A stretch of 64,000 bases of DNA from Diadema setosum. Lineage: Eukaryota; Echinodermata; Echinoidea; Diadematoida; Diadematidae. The stretch is taken from the NCBI GenBank assembly GCA_033980235.1, contig CM067064.1, positions 4,185,001 to 4,249,000 on the forward strand, in the 5' to 3' direction. How positions within the stretch are numbered: the stretch's first letter is position 1; every line of letters starts with the position of its first letter. Shown here piece by piece: positions 12,126 to 24,000 of the stretch. Made by a program: the position numbers and the translations under genes. The notes beneath the pieces were generated by a model. It worked only from the letters and a program-made list of their open reading frames with translations, did not search any database and was not told the DNA's origin.

Positions 12126-12720
12126 TTGTTTGTTTGTTTGTTTGTTTGTTTGTTTATTTTATTTAATCACGGGGTTAAAAGCCCTCAATCAGCCAAGAGG
12201 CTGTTTTTCAGAGAGGCCGTGAACAAAATATTTGACATAAACAGAACGAATCAAAGATACAGAACGAAACAAAATCAAATCAAACATAGAGGTGATATGA
12301 ATATTAAAAAAAAAAGCACAACGAAACAAAGACTAAACATACTCTAAAATCAATATCAATATATAACAAAATACCAACAATCATCTGAGGTGATTATCTT
12401 CATTCAGGTTAAACAAACAGTTCAATATGAACTATGAGTACCTGTATGAAAATTTACGACTGAATCAAGAGCATTCCTAAAGGAAGACAGACTGTCTAAT
12501 ATATCCAATATTTTCGGGAAGATCATTGAAAATACTTATTCCAGTATAAATACATCCGTGTTTCAAAAAATTTGTTCTAGGCTTTTTCAGTTTGAGGATG
12601 TTGCGTGAATTTCTCAGATAATGTGCATTCAGTTTCACTATTATTTTATCACATAGAAACGACGGCTTTTGACAAGGCCCTCTCGCTGTACACTCTAAGA
12701 AAAATGTCGGGTTTAAGTTT
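12126..12720 (-). mobile_element. 3' relic of a CR1-like non-LTR retrotransposon
   Basis: Read on the minus strand, 12720 to about 12440 encodes a C-terminal reverse-transcriptase tail with the family-typical block NYLRNSRNILKLKKPRTN-like followed by YTGISIFNDLP. An in-frame stop at 12477-12479 interrupts it. A 3' untranslated stretch and a (CAAA)n tail (complement of 12127-12155) follow. The element is 5'-truncated and dead. Family assignment is from the C-terminal motif only. Confidence 0.6.
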
Positions 12721-13600
12721 GCACCATTCAGACTAGAGCGTGAGATTTTGTCTGGGGCGAGCGCTATATACAGCGGAAGTTGGGTGTGTGCAGGAGTGAC
12801 ACACAAAACATATCCGTCACCAACACAAACAAATGGGAGCATACAATGTATACTTTGAATGGAGATAGAGGTGATTCGAGTGAATAATGATGACAACCTT
12901 TGTTATGTGCGTCACTTCCTTTGTTTTTGGTTTTATTCGTCTTTTATCGAACTGAATGGGCGTGTTCACAGGTATCAAGATAGGTATAAAGATATCGGAT
13001 AGGAAATCGAACATAATAATTTTTATTCTTTACATTAAAATTAAATTCAAATGCATATAAAATTCATCATGTAAAAAGTACACAGAATAACAACATGAAA
13101 AACTAACTTTGGGGATACATTATAATTATCCTAAAGATTATACATAATCCCTATTCGATCAGAGGAATTCACGGGACCGTTATTAACACTTTTTTGTCTG
13201 CGAAATACTTGTTGTGAATGTAGGCTTGTTGTTTACTTTGTCTGTTGCCATAATTTCAAAAGTGCTCTGCAAACAGAAGTACACAGCCTACATGAAATGT
13301 TTCTTTTCGCATCATTTTTATCCCCTTTCCTGGGCACGTTCACGAACAGCAATAAAGTTCTTCCGGAATAGTGGACGTGCAACCAATCAGTAAGTGACAT
13401 CACTGATCCAGACTGATGGCCCTGTGCCAAAATACCAAAGGTTCCCAACAATTGTCATTCATGTTTGCAAAGCCTTTGTTGGAGAGGCAGGGGGAATTTG
13501 GAACCGAACTGGCCCCCTGGAATGAAAGGACATTTCAATCCGTTTAAAGGACACATGTTGATCTGAAGTTGTGGTTTGAAAACTGAGAGACACCAAAATG
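12721..13600. repeat. Paralogous flank of the GST duplication unit (copy of 33.4-34.4 kb)
   Basis: From about 12940 to 13560 the order of blocks matches 33.4-34.4 kb and 44.6-45.75 kb: a GATATCGGA..GAAAATCGAACATAAT-type block, a TGTTTACTTTGTCTGT block, GTGACATCACTGATCCAGACTG, CCAAAATACCAAAGG and ACATTTCAATCCG. It lies 3' of GST gene B, as the others lie 3' of C and D. This is part of the segmental duplication, not a gene. A 30-bp match to the 119-bp MITE terminus lies near 12668-12695. Confidence 0.65.
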
Positions 13601-13680
13601 ACTCAGTCATTATAACACCCGACGAAAACCTTCGATTTCACACTTTTCTTGTCCTTATATGATATCACACACGCACACTC

Positions 13681-13697
13681 ACACATGCACGAGCGCG

Positions 13698-13735
<38 letters not shown>
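13681..13735. repeat. (CA)n/(CG)n microsatellite
   Basis: Alternating CG followed by alternating CA, inside the duplicated flank of unit B. Confidence 0.95.
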
Positions 13736-13736
<1 letters not shown>

Positions 13737-14085
13737 TACATATTACATAAACTCTGACTATAGACCCCTCCTCCCTCCCCCTAACTTCCAAGAGGGAAAA
13801 ATATTCTCACAATGAAAACGAACTATGGGTAAGTCTTTGTGATTAGGCTCAATAGGTCCTTATTTCTACGAAGCTGATTTATATGATTTTTTTTTTATTC
13901 TAATTTGAAGTTGAAGGGTGATCTGGTAATCCTTTTGTCTCCTCCGAATTTGTGAAACACTGAAATTCAACAGACGATTGATTTCAATGTTCGATTTTTT
14001 CAAAGACAATACCATTCTGTATGTTTCATTTTGCTCAGATTAATATTTCACTTTAATTTCGTCCTGGTATGGAGTCGTTTGGAAG

Positions 14086-14679
14086 GCTTGTGCCGAAAGG
14101 GTGGGTTGGGTGGTGGCGCGTCGCATTAATGGGAACACCACCCTTCGTCCAAAGCCCCCCCCCCCCCGGTTTTGCCGAAAGGGTGCGTTGGGAGCGTTGG
14201 GTCGCGTCGCGTTGACTGGAACCCCACCCTTCCTCCAAAGCCCCCCCCCCCCCCCCCCCCGGTTTTGCCGAAAGGGTGCGTTGGTACTTTTTCTCATGTA
14301 ATATTAAAAGACGACTTCTGAATTTATATTTAACCTTCAAACAACCATTTCAAAGAGGCTATCGTCCGGATCGGTTTACACTCTATTACCACTTGGTCTA
14401 CAGCCAGTTGGCATAATAGACTGTTTAATACCAGTTGGTCTAATAACCAGTTGGTCTAGTCATCATTTCGTCCAATTACTGTTTGGTCTAATTGTTATTT
14501 GGTTTAATTACTATTTGGTCTACAGTCAATTCGTCTAATAATAGCCATTTGGTCTATTTGTGGTCTATTATGAGTTGGTCTAATTCCATTTCGTCTAATC
14601 ATCAAATTGTCTGAAATGAAACCAAATTTGTCTAATATAAATTTGGTGTACACATCAATAAAAAGGCCCCCCCCAAAAA

Positions 14680-14710
<31 letters not shown>

Positions 14711-15578
14711 TAGCCCAGTTGGTCATATAGACGAAACGATGATTGAACCAAATGGTACCTGATTAGACCAGGAGGCTGGCTATCAGACCAAATGACAATA
14801 AGATCAATGGGTGTAGACTAAATGATGATAGACAGAGGCTAGACCAACTGGGCAATGGACCAAAATTAATGATGTATACACCAAATTTATATTGGACAAA
14901 ATAATTTGGTTTTATTTTAGACCATTTATTTTGATGATTAGACGAAATGGAATTAGATCAACTCATAATAGACCAAATTGGTATTTGATGATATAAATTG
15001 GTGTTAGACCAAAAATAGACCAAATGGCTATTATTAGACGAATTGACTATAGACTAAATAGTAATTAAACTAAATAACAATTAGACCAAACAGTAATTGG
15101 ACGAAATGATGACTAGACCAACTGGTTATTAGACCATCTGATATTAAACAGTCTATTAGACCAACTGGCTGTAGACCAAGTGGTAATAGAGTGTAAACCG
15201 ATAATAATAATAATAATACATTACATTTGTAATGCGTTTAGTACAAAATGGAATTAGACCAACTTTCGTCTCTTCCTTGTGCGCTTAGAAACCGATCCGG
15301 AAGATTGCCTCTTTGAAATGGTTGTTTGAAGGTCAAATATGAATTAAAAACTCGTCTTTCAATATTACATGAGAAAAAGTACCAACGCACCCTTTCGGCA
15401 AAACCGGGGGGGGGGGGGGGGTTGGACGAAGGGTGGAGTTCCAGTCAACGCGACGCGACCCAACGCTCCCAACGCACCCTTTCGGCAAAACCGGGGGGGG
15501 GGGGGGGGCTTTGGACGAAGGGTGGTGTTCCCATTAACGCGACGCGCCACCACCCAACCCACCCTTTCGGCACAAGCC
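14086..15578. mobile_element. 1.5-kb palindromic fold-back element with TTGGTCTAAT minisatellite arms
   Basis: Outer arms (14086-14376 and 15288-15578) are inverted copies containing two AAGGGTGCGTTGG blocks with poly-C/poly-G runs and ACCATTTCAAAGAGGC. Inner arms (about 14376-14680 and 14720-15245) are arrays of a degenerate 15-20 bp motif, TTGGTCTAAT on the left and ATTAGACCAA on the right, around a (TA)n centre at about 14689-14713. The whole could fold as one hairpin. There is no coding capacity; glycine- and proline-rich frames come from the G/C runs. Confidence 0.8.
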
Positions 15579-15744
15579 CGTTTGGCTGGAGTGATAAAAG
15601 TAAACTGCGTGTAAACTCAAAATGAACAGCCTCACAATATTTTTCGTCTTTTTTATTTTATTGAATAGAATTTTAACAGATTGTATCATATTGTAACAAT
15701 CTATGAATTATTCGACAGCATACAAGTCATGTGTTTATTCTTAA

Positions 15745-16235
15745 ACAAGAGGTTCTGGAGATTTTCATAATTTCACATCATTATAGTTAATAAATCGACA
15801 GCTTCATGTTTAAATTTGTGGAGGCAATAATTATGGTCCTTGAGCAGCGAAACCGATATTCAGAAAAACCCGAAACAGATTATACACTGAACAAGGATGA
15901 TGACATAGCAGCTTCACCATAAGAATTCATGAGTAGAGGCACACATATTTAAGAAATATAGCAATGTAATCCTTTACAATACCGCTTGCTCACCTATGTA
16001 GAATTTTTGCCTGTTTTCTTCTTTTGTTCTGCTTCCTTGAGCTCCAACTCACGCATTCCTATGGTGGAGCTGCTATGTTATGTTATCATCCTTGTTGATT
16101 GTGCTTTGTAATAAATTTTGAAAACATTCTTATTCCTTATCCCAATCACTATAAATTTTGTAACTCTGTCCATAGTATATAACCAATTTATAGTTGTTCA
16201 AATGTAATAGTCTGAAAATCATCCGGAGTTCTTCT
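15745..16235. mobile_element. TTAA-flanked MITE, family with GATTTTCA termini, copy 1
   Basis: It is homologous throughout to 19118-19576. The left end carries TTCTGGAGATTTTCATAATT and the right end its inverse, TGAAAATCATCCGGAG. TTAA lies immediately outside both ends (15741-15744 and 16236-16239). TTAA target duplications are characteristic of piggyBac-type transposition. There is no internal gene. Confidence 0.75.
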
Positions 16236-16333
16236 TTAAAGAGACGAAATGGGAACGGTCAAGACGAGTACCACGTGATGTCGGAGTAGCGGGAAGGCAT
16301 TTCTAGAAGCTCCCGTATACACACAAGAATTTT

Positions 16334-17431
16334 GTGGAAATTACGCTAAACTTCGACAGAAATATCAACAAAATGGACGCGAGGAAGAAGGATTATAACT
16401 TCCGATCACATACTACCTCCCAAAAACCTTCAAAACCGTCTAGTTCGAGAAAGGAGACAGTTCCAACCGTGGCCAAGCAAACTACTGCTAGTGGCGCCAT
16501 TTTGCCACAAGCACCTACGGGTGCTACGTCGGGTGGAGCCTGCAATCTCGCCAACACGTCCAACGCGTCAAGCACCAGCGATGTCTCGCTGGTTGAGATG
16601 AGCGGCCAGCCGGTTGCTTCTTCCTCAGTCCCACCCGAACTTGCTACGTTCATGGAAGAAATGAAGACCATGTTCTCCAATTTTACCACCCAGGTAAATA
16701 CAAAATTAGACACTGTCGTGAACGAGATTACTATGCTTAAGTCTGAGCTTCAAGCCACTAAGCAAACTGTATGCGATTTGGAGACCGGCTTGACGGATAC
16801 GTCTGATCGTCTGAATGTCGTGGAAAACGACACCATTCCGCAAATGCGGGACTACATTGACAAGAAAATTGCTGAACTTGACGAGAAGCTCACTTTGAGT
16901 GAGATTCACGACAGGAAGCAAAATCTTCTCGTTTATGGGATGCCGTCAAAGCCGAACGAGGACATCCACGACACCCTGAATGACATCTTCTCCAACCTTT
17001 TGAACATATCACCACAGGATGCTATGCGGATTCCGCTGGTGGCTGCTCATCGTCTCCAACAACCCAAGCATGCTTTCGCCGGGAACATCCCTGACTCGGA
17101 ACGTCAACCACCCGCAATTATAGTGCGCTTCGCTCGCATGATCGACAGGGATAGGCTCCTGAACGCCTACGAGCGCCGACCCCGTCAGCCGCGCCAACAG
17201 CCTACCCCTCCAGGAACCGTCCCCGTCCCAGTCCCGTCAGTTTTTGACAGAGTATCCATCCGTACGGATCTACCCCCAAAAATGAAACGCGAAAGGGGCA
17301 GACTCGCGTCAATTGCCTACAGTCTTCGAAAGAATAGCAACCTTTCGACGAGGATTAAGGTGTCTGGCACTCAAATCTTGCTACAAACCCGAAAACATGC
17401 AAGAAACGGAGGAACACCCGAGAGCTGGTGA
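16334..17431 (+). CDS. Retrotransposon ORF1-like protein (coiled coil plus RRM-like RNA-binding domain)
   Basis: An intact frame of 365 codons. A start at the second Met (16373, MDARKKDYNFRSH, preceded by AAA) is also likely. Visible layout: a Ser/Thr/Ala-rich N-terminus (1-100), a heptad-like coiled coil (about 102-195), an RRM-like segment starting RKQNLLVYGMP (about 195-285) and a C-terminal block with DRVSIRTDLPPKMKRERG (about 304-355). This order matches L1-type ORF1 RNA chaperones that coat LINE RNA. Its GC content is clearly higher than that of the reverse-transcriptase gene 3.6 kb downstream, so the two may not belong to one element. It is not a recognised host gene. Confidence 0.7.
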   Translation: MEITLNFDRNINKMDARKKDYNFRSHTTSQKPSKPSSSRKETVPTVAKQTTASGAILPQAPTGATSGGACNLANTSNASSTSDVSLVEMSGQPVASSSVPPELATFMEEMKTMFSNFTTQVNTKLDTVVNEITMLKSELQATKQTVCDLETGLTDTSDRLNVVENDTIPQMRDYIDKKIAELDEKLTLSEIHDRKQNLLVYGMPSKPNEDIHDTLNDIFSNLLNISPQDAMRIPLVAAHRLQQPKHAFAGNIPDSERQPPAIIVRFARMIDRDRLLNAYERRPRQPRQQPTPPGTVPVPVPSVFDRVSIRTDLPPKMKRERGRLASIAYSLRKNSNLSTRIKVSGTQILLQTRKHARNGGTPESW

Positions 17432-18719
17432 AAAATTACTCGGAATAAAGTCACGTAATGTATTAAATTTCTCATACTTCACTTTGTAATCTTTGTATCT
17501 ATCCTCTGTGGATACTTTTGAAACATTTATGTTTCAGTCAAATTATGATCAACATGATTGAACTATTCTTTATACCAAATAATGAATAAGATAATCCCAG
17601 TTTTCGCGGTACCTGTAAAGTAACGGCCAACGCTTTAATTAATGCAAGCATTACTTATATTTATGATCATAACACGATGTCATTAGTTTCCAATGAGTTG
17701 TAGTGCTCAGGACTCGATTTTTTTTTCTCAATGAAATACCATTAAAACGGTTGTTTGAGGCCTTATGATATGTCTGAAGTCACTGATAACATATTTACTA
17801 TACACATTCCTTTGTCGTTTGTACTTGTTTTGTAATGATCTCGATTTTGTCTTCATATTGATGACTTATGTCTCCATAATGATGACTCATGGTATCTTGA
17901 ATCCTGTTGACTCCATCCGTTTTTATGAAATCTGTATAGCATAGGCCTCCACCACCTGTGGCAAGTTAAACGTAGCTCAAAAAAAAAAAAAAGAAAGAAA
18001 GAAAGAAATGTTCCCCAGTATTTTGATTAGATTCTACGGCATAAACGCCTATTGATACTGCAAGGTCTTTATACTAATTATTTGTATTATTATCTAACGG
18101 TGGGCATTCCGTTCCACATTCTAGCTTGCGTGATGTGCACTTTCAATTTTGTAATTGCCAGTCCGTAGACATTTTGTGATAAGCATGTAAGTACGCAACC
18201 AATTCGAAAACCTATGCGACATGCACATGTGTTGCCAACTTGCAACTATCTCGGTACCTAACCCCCTTTACTATTTCACTATCTTTGATTCGGATGTGAT
18301 TTTGTAACCTTCAGTACTACATTGGCCATATTGGGGCTACAACCGACAACAATTTAATTCCTAGTACTTTAATTTATACGGATTACCTTAGGTTTCTTCT
18401 ACTGTTGTAACCCTTGTCGCCGTCCTACATCCATCCTATCAACCAATAATGACTAAAATCAGATATTGTTTATGTACCTCCTTGATTAAAACTTGTTTTT
18501 TGCTCCATACAATTGTTATGTGCAATTTAGTAACAGCAGTGCAACTGCAAATTAATGCTACTGCATACTACAATTACTATAATCACCAAAAGTTTGTAGT
18601 ACACATTTTTCAGAAGGTAGACTTCTGTGAGGATGAGGATGGCGAAGTAGTTCTGGCATATTAAACTCTAAAGGTCCAACTCTGTTGGAATGACGAAATA
18701 AGCTTTGAATAGGTATCAA
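17432..18719. other. Spacer after ORF1-like gene
   Basis: AT-rich sequence with several ATTTGTAAT-like blocks, a poly-A/(GAAA)n tract at 17977-18008 and no convincing exon. It may be the 3' untranslated region of the ORF1-bearing element, but no LINE-type tail was seen. Confidence 0.4.
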
Positions 18720-19063
18720 AGGGAGAGTTCAGCTAGCTTAGACAGAGTTTGGAATAACCCCTTCGAGGTTGTATACGAAATCGCTTGGATTACGAAAACT
18801 TGTTCTTATGAAATATATTAACTTCATTAATATACTGTGAAATTAACAGAGAAAAAAAAATAAAATCTCACTAATTTGATATGTAAAAGTAATACATTTT
18901 GGTGTGTTATACAGTATATTCTAATCTATTAAAATTAATTTTAATTAATTTACAAGTGATTGTTACCTTTCAAATTTAATGCGTTTGGGAATGAAATTTG
19001 AGTGTCAATTTGATATTGTTTTCAGCCAGAACACCCTTCTACCAAAAATACTGAACTCCCCCT
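18720..19063. mobile_element. 344-bp MITE with AGGG...CCCT termini
   Basis: The left end AGGGAGAGTTCAG and right end CTGAACTCCCCCT are inverted repeats. Flanks TCAA and TTAC could be decayed TTAA. The terminal AGGG pattern is shared with the other TTAA-flanked families in the window. There is no coding content. Confidence 0.5.
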
Positions 19064-19117
19064 TTACGCCAAGTATGTGGTTATATTGCATACCTTGCCC
19101 AGGTAAAGGGGCTTTAA

Positions 19118-19576
19118 AGGGACATTCCAGACGATTTTCATGATTTCACATCATGTAGTACATAAATCGACAACTCCATGTATAGATCTCTGGAATTTAT
19201 CATGGTTTTTGAGCAGAAAAACAATACTTTGAAAAACCTCAAACAAATTGCACTGAGCAAGGATGGTGACATGGGGGTTCACATATTTCAGAAATGTAGC
19301 AGTGTAATTCCATTACAATACTGTTTACTTGCGAGTTCACCTGTGTATAATCTATGCAATGCCTTCTTCTTTTGTTCTGCTTCCTGGAGCCCCAACTCAT
19401 GCATTCTTATGGTGACTCTGCCATGTCGTCATCCTTGTTCATTGCGTTTTGTTCTAAATTTTGAAAATATTCTTATTCTTCATCCCAATCATCACAAATT
19501 CTGAAACCCTGTCCTCAGTTTAACTAATTTATAGTTGTTCAAATGTAAAAATCTGAAAATCATCCGGAGGTCTCCT
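19118..19576. mobile_element. 459-bp TTAA-flanked MITE, copy 2
   Basis: It begins AGGGACATTCCAGACGATTT and ends with the inverse-like TGAAAATCATCCGGAGGTCT then CCT. Exact TTAA flanks lie at 19114-19117 and 19577-19580. It is roughly 80% similar to 15745-16235 by eye. Non-autonomous; piggyBac-like by target site (inference). Confidence 0.8.
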
Positions 19577-21016
19577 TTAACAAATTATTCACGGGGCTGG
19601 TATGGCGCCCGAACAGAGAGTGTTTTGATAGTAGCCAACCAACATCTTATTCGAAAACGTTATTAGCATGAAGGTTGGCCTATTATCACAACATGCCGAC
19701 TCCAAGGCGATCCACAAATTCGTATTGGGCCAGGTGGATATCTGACCTAGGCTTTACTAACTTAATTCATTTACTCACCCCTATTCAATAGCAATATAAT
19801 AGGGACGCCATGTCCCCTGTTTTGTTGTACACTTATCCGAAATCATGTCTTTCACGCAACAGTATTTATATAGTCCCCCAATGAAGCACCTGCATAAACT
19901 CTCACAAATTTTCTTCAGCCAGAATATCTCCTTAATTGTAATTAAAATGATGTGAATTCATTGACTGCATTTCAAATGTCAGCCATTCTAAAAGTGTCAC
20001 TGTAATGTGCATTATGATACAGAGTGCCGAAGTTTTGAAGCCACAATTTTATGCATGTGTATTGCAGTAGTTAAACGGTCTTAGTGGGGCCCTCGAGGAT
20101 GATCTCGGGCTATGCATGTGAATCGCAAAAAAAAAAAAAAAAAATTCTTACCCTTTATTTTTAATTGTTCCACTCATCCTTGTATGCCTGGATTTGGCCT
20201 GTCTGTGGGAGGTACACTCGAATGGTTCCCAATGGTTATCAAACGAGCCTAAGTGGCACTACAGTGTTCTGTGGCGCCACTGTTAGGCACTCTGCATAGT
20301 TACATCTGACTCTACATTTTACTCTAAGGCATAACTTGTCATTATTTTCCTATATCACATCCACTGTAAAGCTCCATTTCAGAAAACGTTTGATTTTATA
20401 TAATGTAGGTCCCTCTTTTTGATATCAACTGGCATACAATTGTAAATATCATCGGTTTCTGAGTCCTTCATGGTTGTCCGCAATTTCTTTATAAATAAGA
20501 TTTTATAGATTTAGTCCTACTCACTTTACGGGAAAAAAAAAGACCCAACAAACTAATATTTGTATAATTTATCATACGGTTGATAATACCTCGCATACAG
20601 TATACTGTTTATCAATAGTTCATAGGTAATATAACATTTATACCTGTCTCTTAGTTGCATTCTAATTTCTGTAATTACTGTCTCATTTTGTAAATCAAAT
20701 TTATAATTGCATTTCCTAAATTACACCCATTGTGTAGCAGGGAGCTTCCTCTGGTATCATGCTAATGTTTTGCATTGTTTTTTTTCAGCTCATGTACATA
20801 CCCAGACGCTGACCATGCCCTGGAGTACCATCCGTAACGATGTTGATTTTGTCTCATGTGTGTTCATGTTCGTTTCTTTGTTCTGTGTGTGTTTCATGTT
20901 TCTCTGTACATATTTCGTTTTCCTTTCTTCTTCTAGGTCTGCATACCCCCACGTAGCTGCTGAGTCAGGTCTAGGCGAGAAGCCAGTTATTAACTCCCGA
21001 ATGTTTTATTATAACC
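19577..21016. other. Spacer upstream of the reverse-transcriptase gene
   Basis: No exon was recognised. It contains a poly-A run at about 20128-20144 and AT-rich DNA. The last 150 bp hold a long pyrimidine tract ending TTCTTCTTCTAG (about 20928-20939), which looks like a splice acceptor 78 bp before the ATG. This may be the 5' untranslated region of the LINE. Confidence 0.4.
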
Positions 21017-24000
21017 ATGGCTAACATAACAAATTTTGTTTTCAATTCCTTGAATAGTGATGAATTTTATGACACAGTAAGGCATTCTGAATCTGACCAT
21101 GCAAATATTACTTCCAGTTTGTATGAAGATTATATATCCAATAAATACAATACCTCAGCACAAGAATTTGAATATAATTTCGACTCAAATGATCCAGTTC
21201 AGAGTCCATCATGTGTTTATTTGACTGAAAATCAATATAAGAATCGTATCATGAATACAGACAATGAAACATTGTTGTTAACTCACTTTAACATACGCAG
21301 TATCAACAAAAACTTTGACAAGTTGCGTTTACTCCTAGAAAACCCAGATCAAAAATCTTGCTCCATCATAGGACTAACAGAAACATGGTTGAACTCCAAT
21401 ATCAGTCATTTGTTTTCTTTACCCGGATTCGAATTTGTATTTAGAAATAGAAACAACAAAGTCGGTGGTGGAGTTGGTTTGTACATCTCGAAAAAAATTA
21501 AATATATTATACATGAGGAGATCAGTGTTATGAACGATAAACTCGAATCCCTTTTTATTGAATTGATAAATCCACATGGAAAAAACATTGTGATTGGCGT
21601 AATTTACAGACCCCCTCGGTCGAATTTGAATGATTTTCTGACATATATGCAGGATTTAGTACAAAATCCCATTATACTTAACAAAGATACATTTTTAATG
21701 GGCGATTTTAATATTGATCTCATGAAATGTAATTCCCAAAACAACCCACAAGAATTTATAGAAATATTAATGTCTGCTTCGTTTTTACCATTAATTTCCA
21801 AGCCTACCCGTGTCGCCAGTCAATCGGCTACCCTCATAGACAACATTTTTTCTAACGTTCTTCCACTTCCTGAGTCTGGTATCGTCCTCTCAGACACCAC
21901 TGACCATTATCCTATATTTGCCCAGGTTCCAATTAAACTGACTAAACAAAATAAGTATCACAAGCGACGTAAGATTACTGCAGATAAGCTTATAAGTCTC
22001 CAAAACAGCCTCAAAGAAATCGACTGGTCCTTTGTATACAACACCACCGATGTCAATTTGTCTTATGACTACTTCATATCTACTATTACCTCTGAAATTG
22101 ATAACCATATTCCGCAGCGTAATATAAAAGATAGATATAAGCAAATTCCAAAACTCCCGTGGATAACCCAGTCCATATTACGATCTATAAATAGAAAAAA
22201 TAATTTATTTTATAAATACAGATGCAATCCTACTGAAAAAAATAAGAAAAAATATGTTTCATATAAAAACACACTCACCACATTATTACGTACGCGGAAG
22301 AAAAACTTTTATGCAAATCAGATAAATAAATATAAAAATGATATTAAAAACACATGGAAAATATTAAAAGATGCTATGAATACACCTAACAATTCATCCA
22401 ATATTACTGAAGTTCGATGGGGCGATTCCTCCAGCAACACTCCCGCTGGCATGGCTGAAATTTTTAATGACTTCTTCTCTTCAATTGGACAAAATCTTTC
22501 TCAAAATATTCCTCTTTCAAGTAAAACTTTTACTGATTTTTTAGATACACCTAACTCCAAAACTATATTTTTTGACCCTACATATAAAGAAGAAATAGTA
22601 AGGATTGTTGCCAATTTGAAAGAAGGAAAAAGTCCTGGCCACGACGGAATTGATAACCACCTGATAAAAAACATAATTCCTCAAATAGTGGATCCCCTAG
22701 TACATATTATCAATTCATCGCTTACAACTGGCCATGTGCCAAATAGCATGAAAATTGCGAAAGTAATTCCTATTTTCAAGAAAGGGGAGAAGGATGATGT
22801 CAACAATTATAGACCTATATCTTTATTATCTTCTATCTCCAAGATTCTTGAAAAAATAGTTTACATCCGGACAGTACGTTTTCTTAAAACCTGTGACATA
22901 TTTTCAAATTTTCAATTTGGATTCAGGGAAAACCACAGCACAACACACGCATTACTCGCCCTCATCGACAAAGTCACACACGCACTTGACACATTTTCAC
23001 ACACGATAGGTATCTTCTTGGACTTCTCCAAGGCCTTTGACACGATTAACCATGGAATACTTCTCGCAAAATTATCCCATTATGGCATACGTGGAAAGGC
23101 CTTGGAGTGGTTCACGAGTTACCTATCAAATAGATCCCAATTTGTACATGTCAATGGCTTTGATTCTCAAAATAAAACGATAACATGTGGTGTCCCACAA
23201 GGGAGCTTACTAGGTCCGTTGTTATTCATTATTTATATCAATGATTTTCATAGATCCTCGGAGAAACTATCATTCATATTATTCGCGGATGACTCTAACC
23301 TTTTCTTTTCCCATCCCGACCCAAATATCTTAGCAAGAACAGTAAACGAAGAACTGAAAAAGGTTATACAATGGATATACGCAAATAAATTGTCACTTAA
23401 TATTCAAAAAACAAAATTTATGCTTTTTAGTAACTCTTTAGATAGCCTCCCGGGAAATATATCATTTGATACTACTCCCCTAGAAGAAGTTTCTACTTTT
23501 AAATTTCTTGGTGTTTGCGTTGATAACAAGCTTTCATGGAGGAATCATATTGATAGCATATGTAAAACTATTTCACGAAACATTGGCGTAATGAACAGAT
23601 TAAAATATTATCTTCCTTCATATGCATTATTAACTCTTTACTCTAGTTTGATACTACCGTATCTAAACTACGGGATTCTTGCTTGGGGTAATACATATCA
23701 GATATTACTTGATAAACTTTTTTTATTGCAAAAGAAAGCGCTCAGAACTGTTTTTAACCTAACTACACGAGAACATACAGATCCTTTGTTTTTTTACCAT
23801 GAAATACTAAAAATAAAAGATTTGTATGTGTTTCAACTTGGTCAGTTCATGTTTAATTACAACAGCAACTTTTTACCCAAAATATTTCACGACTCTTTTC
23901 ATCGAAACAGTCATGTACATAACTATCCTACGCGACGATCCAACGAATTCCATCTTCCATTCATGAGAACCGTACATGCCCAAAATACATTTATGTATAC

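Noticed and set aside
11797..12222. 141-codon frame
   Set aside because: It crosses three homopolymer G/C runs and a (TTTG)n tract; no family resemblance.
14040..14340. Gly/Pro-rich frames on both strands (also 15326-15625)
   Set aside because: They arise from poly-G/poly-C runs in the inverted arms of the fold-back element and mirror each other.
16393..17197. Minus-strand frames opposite the ORF1-like gene
   Set aside because: They are shadows of the plus-strand coding region.
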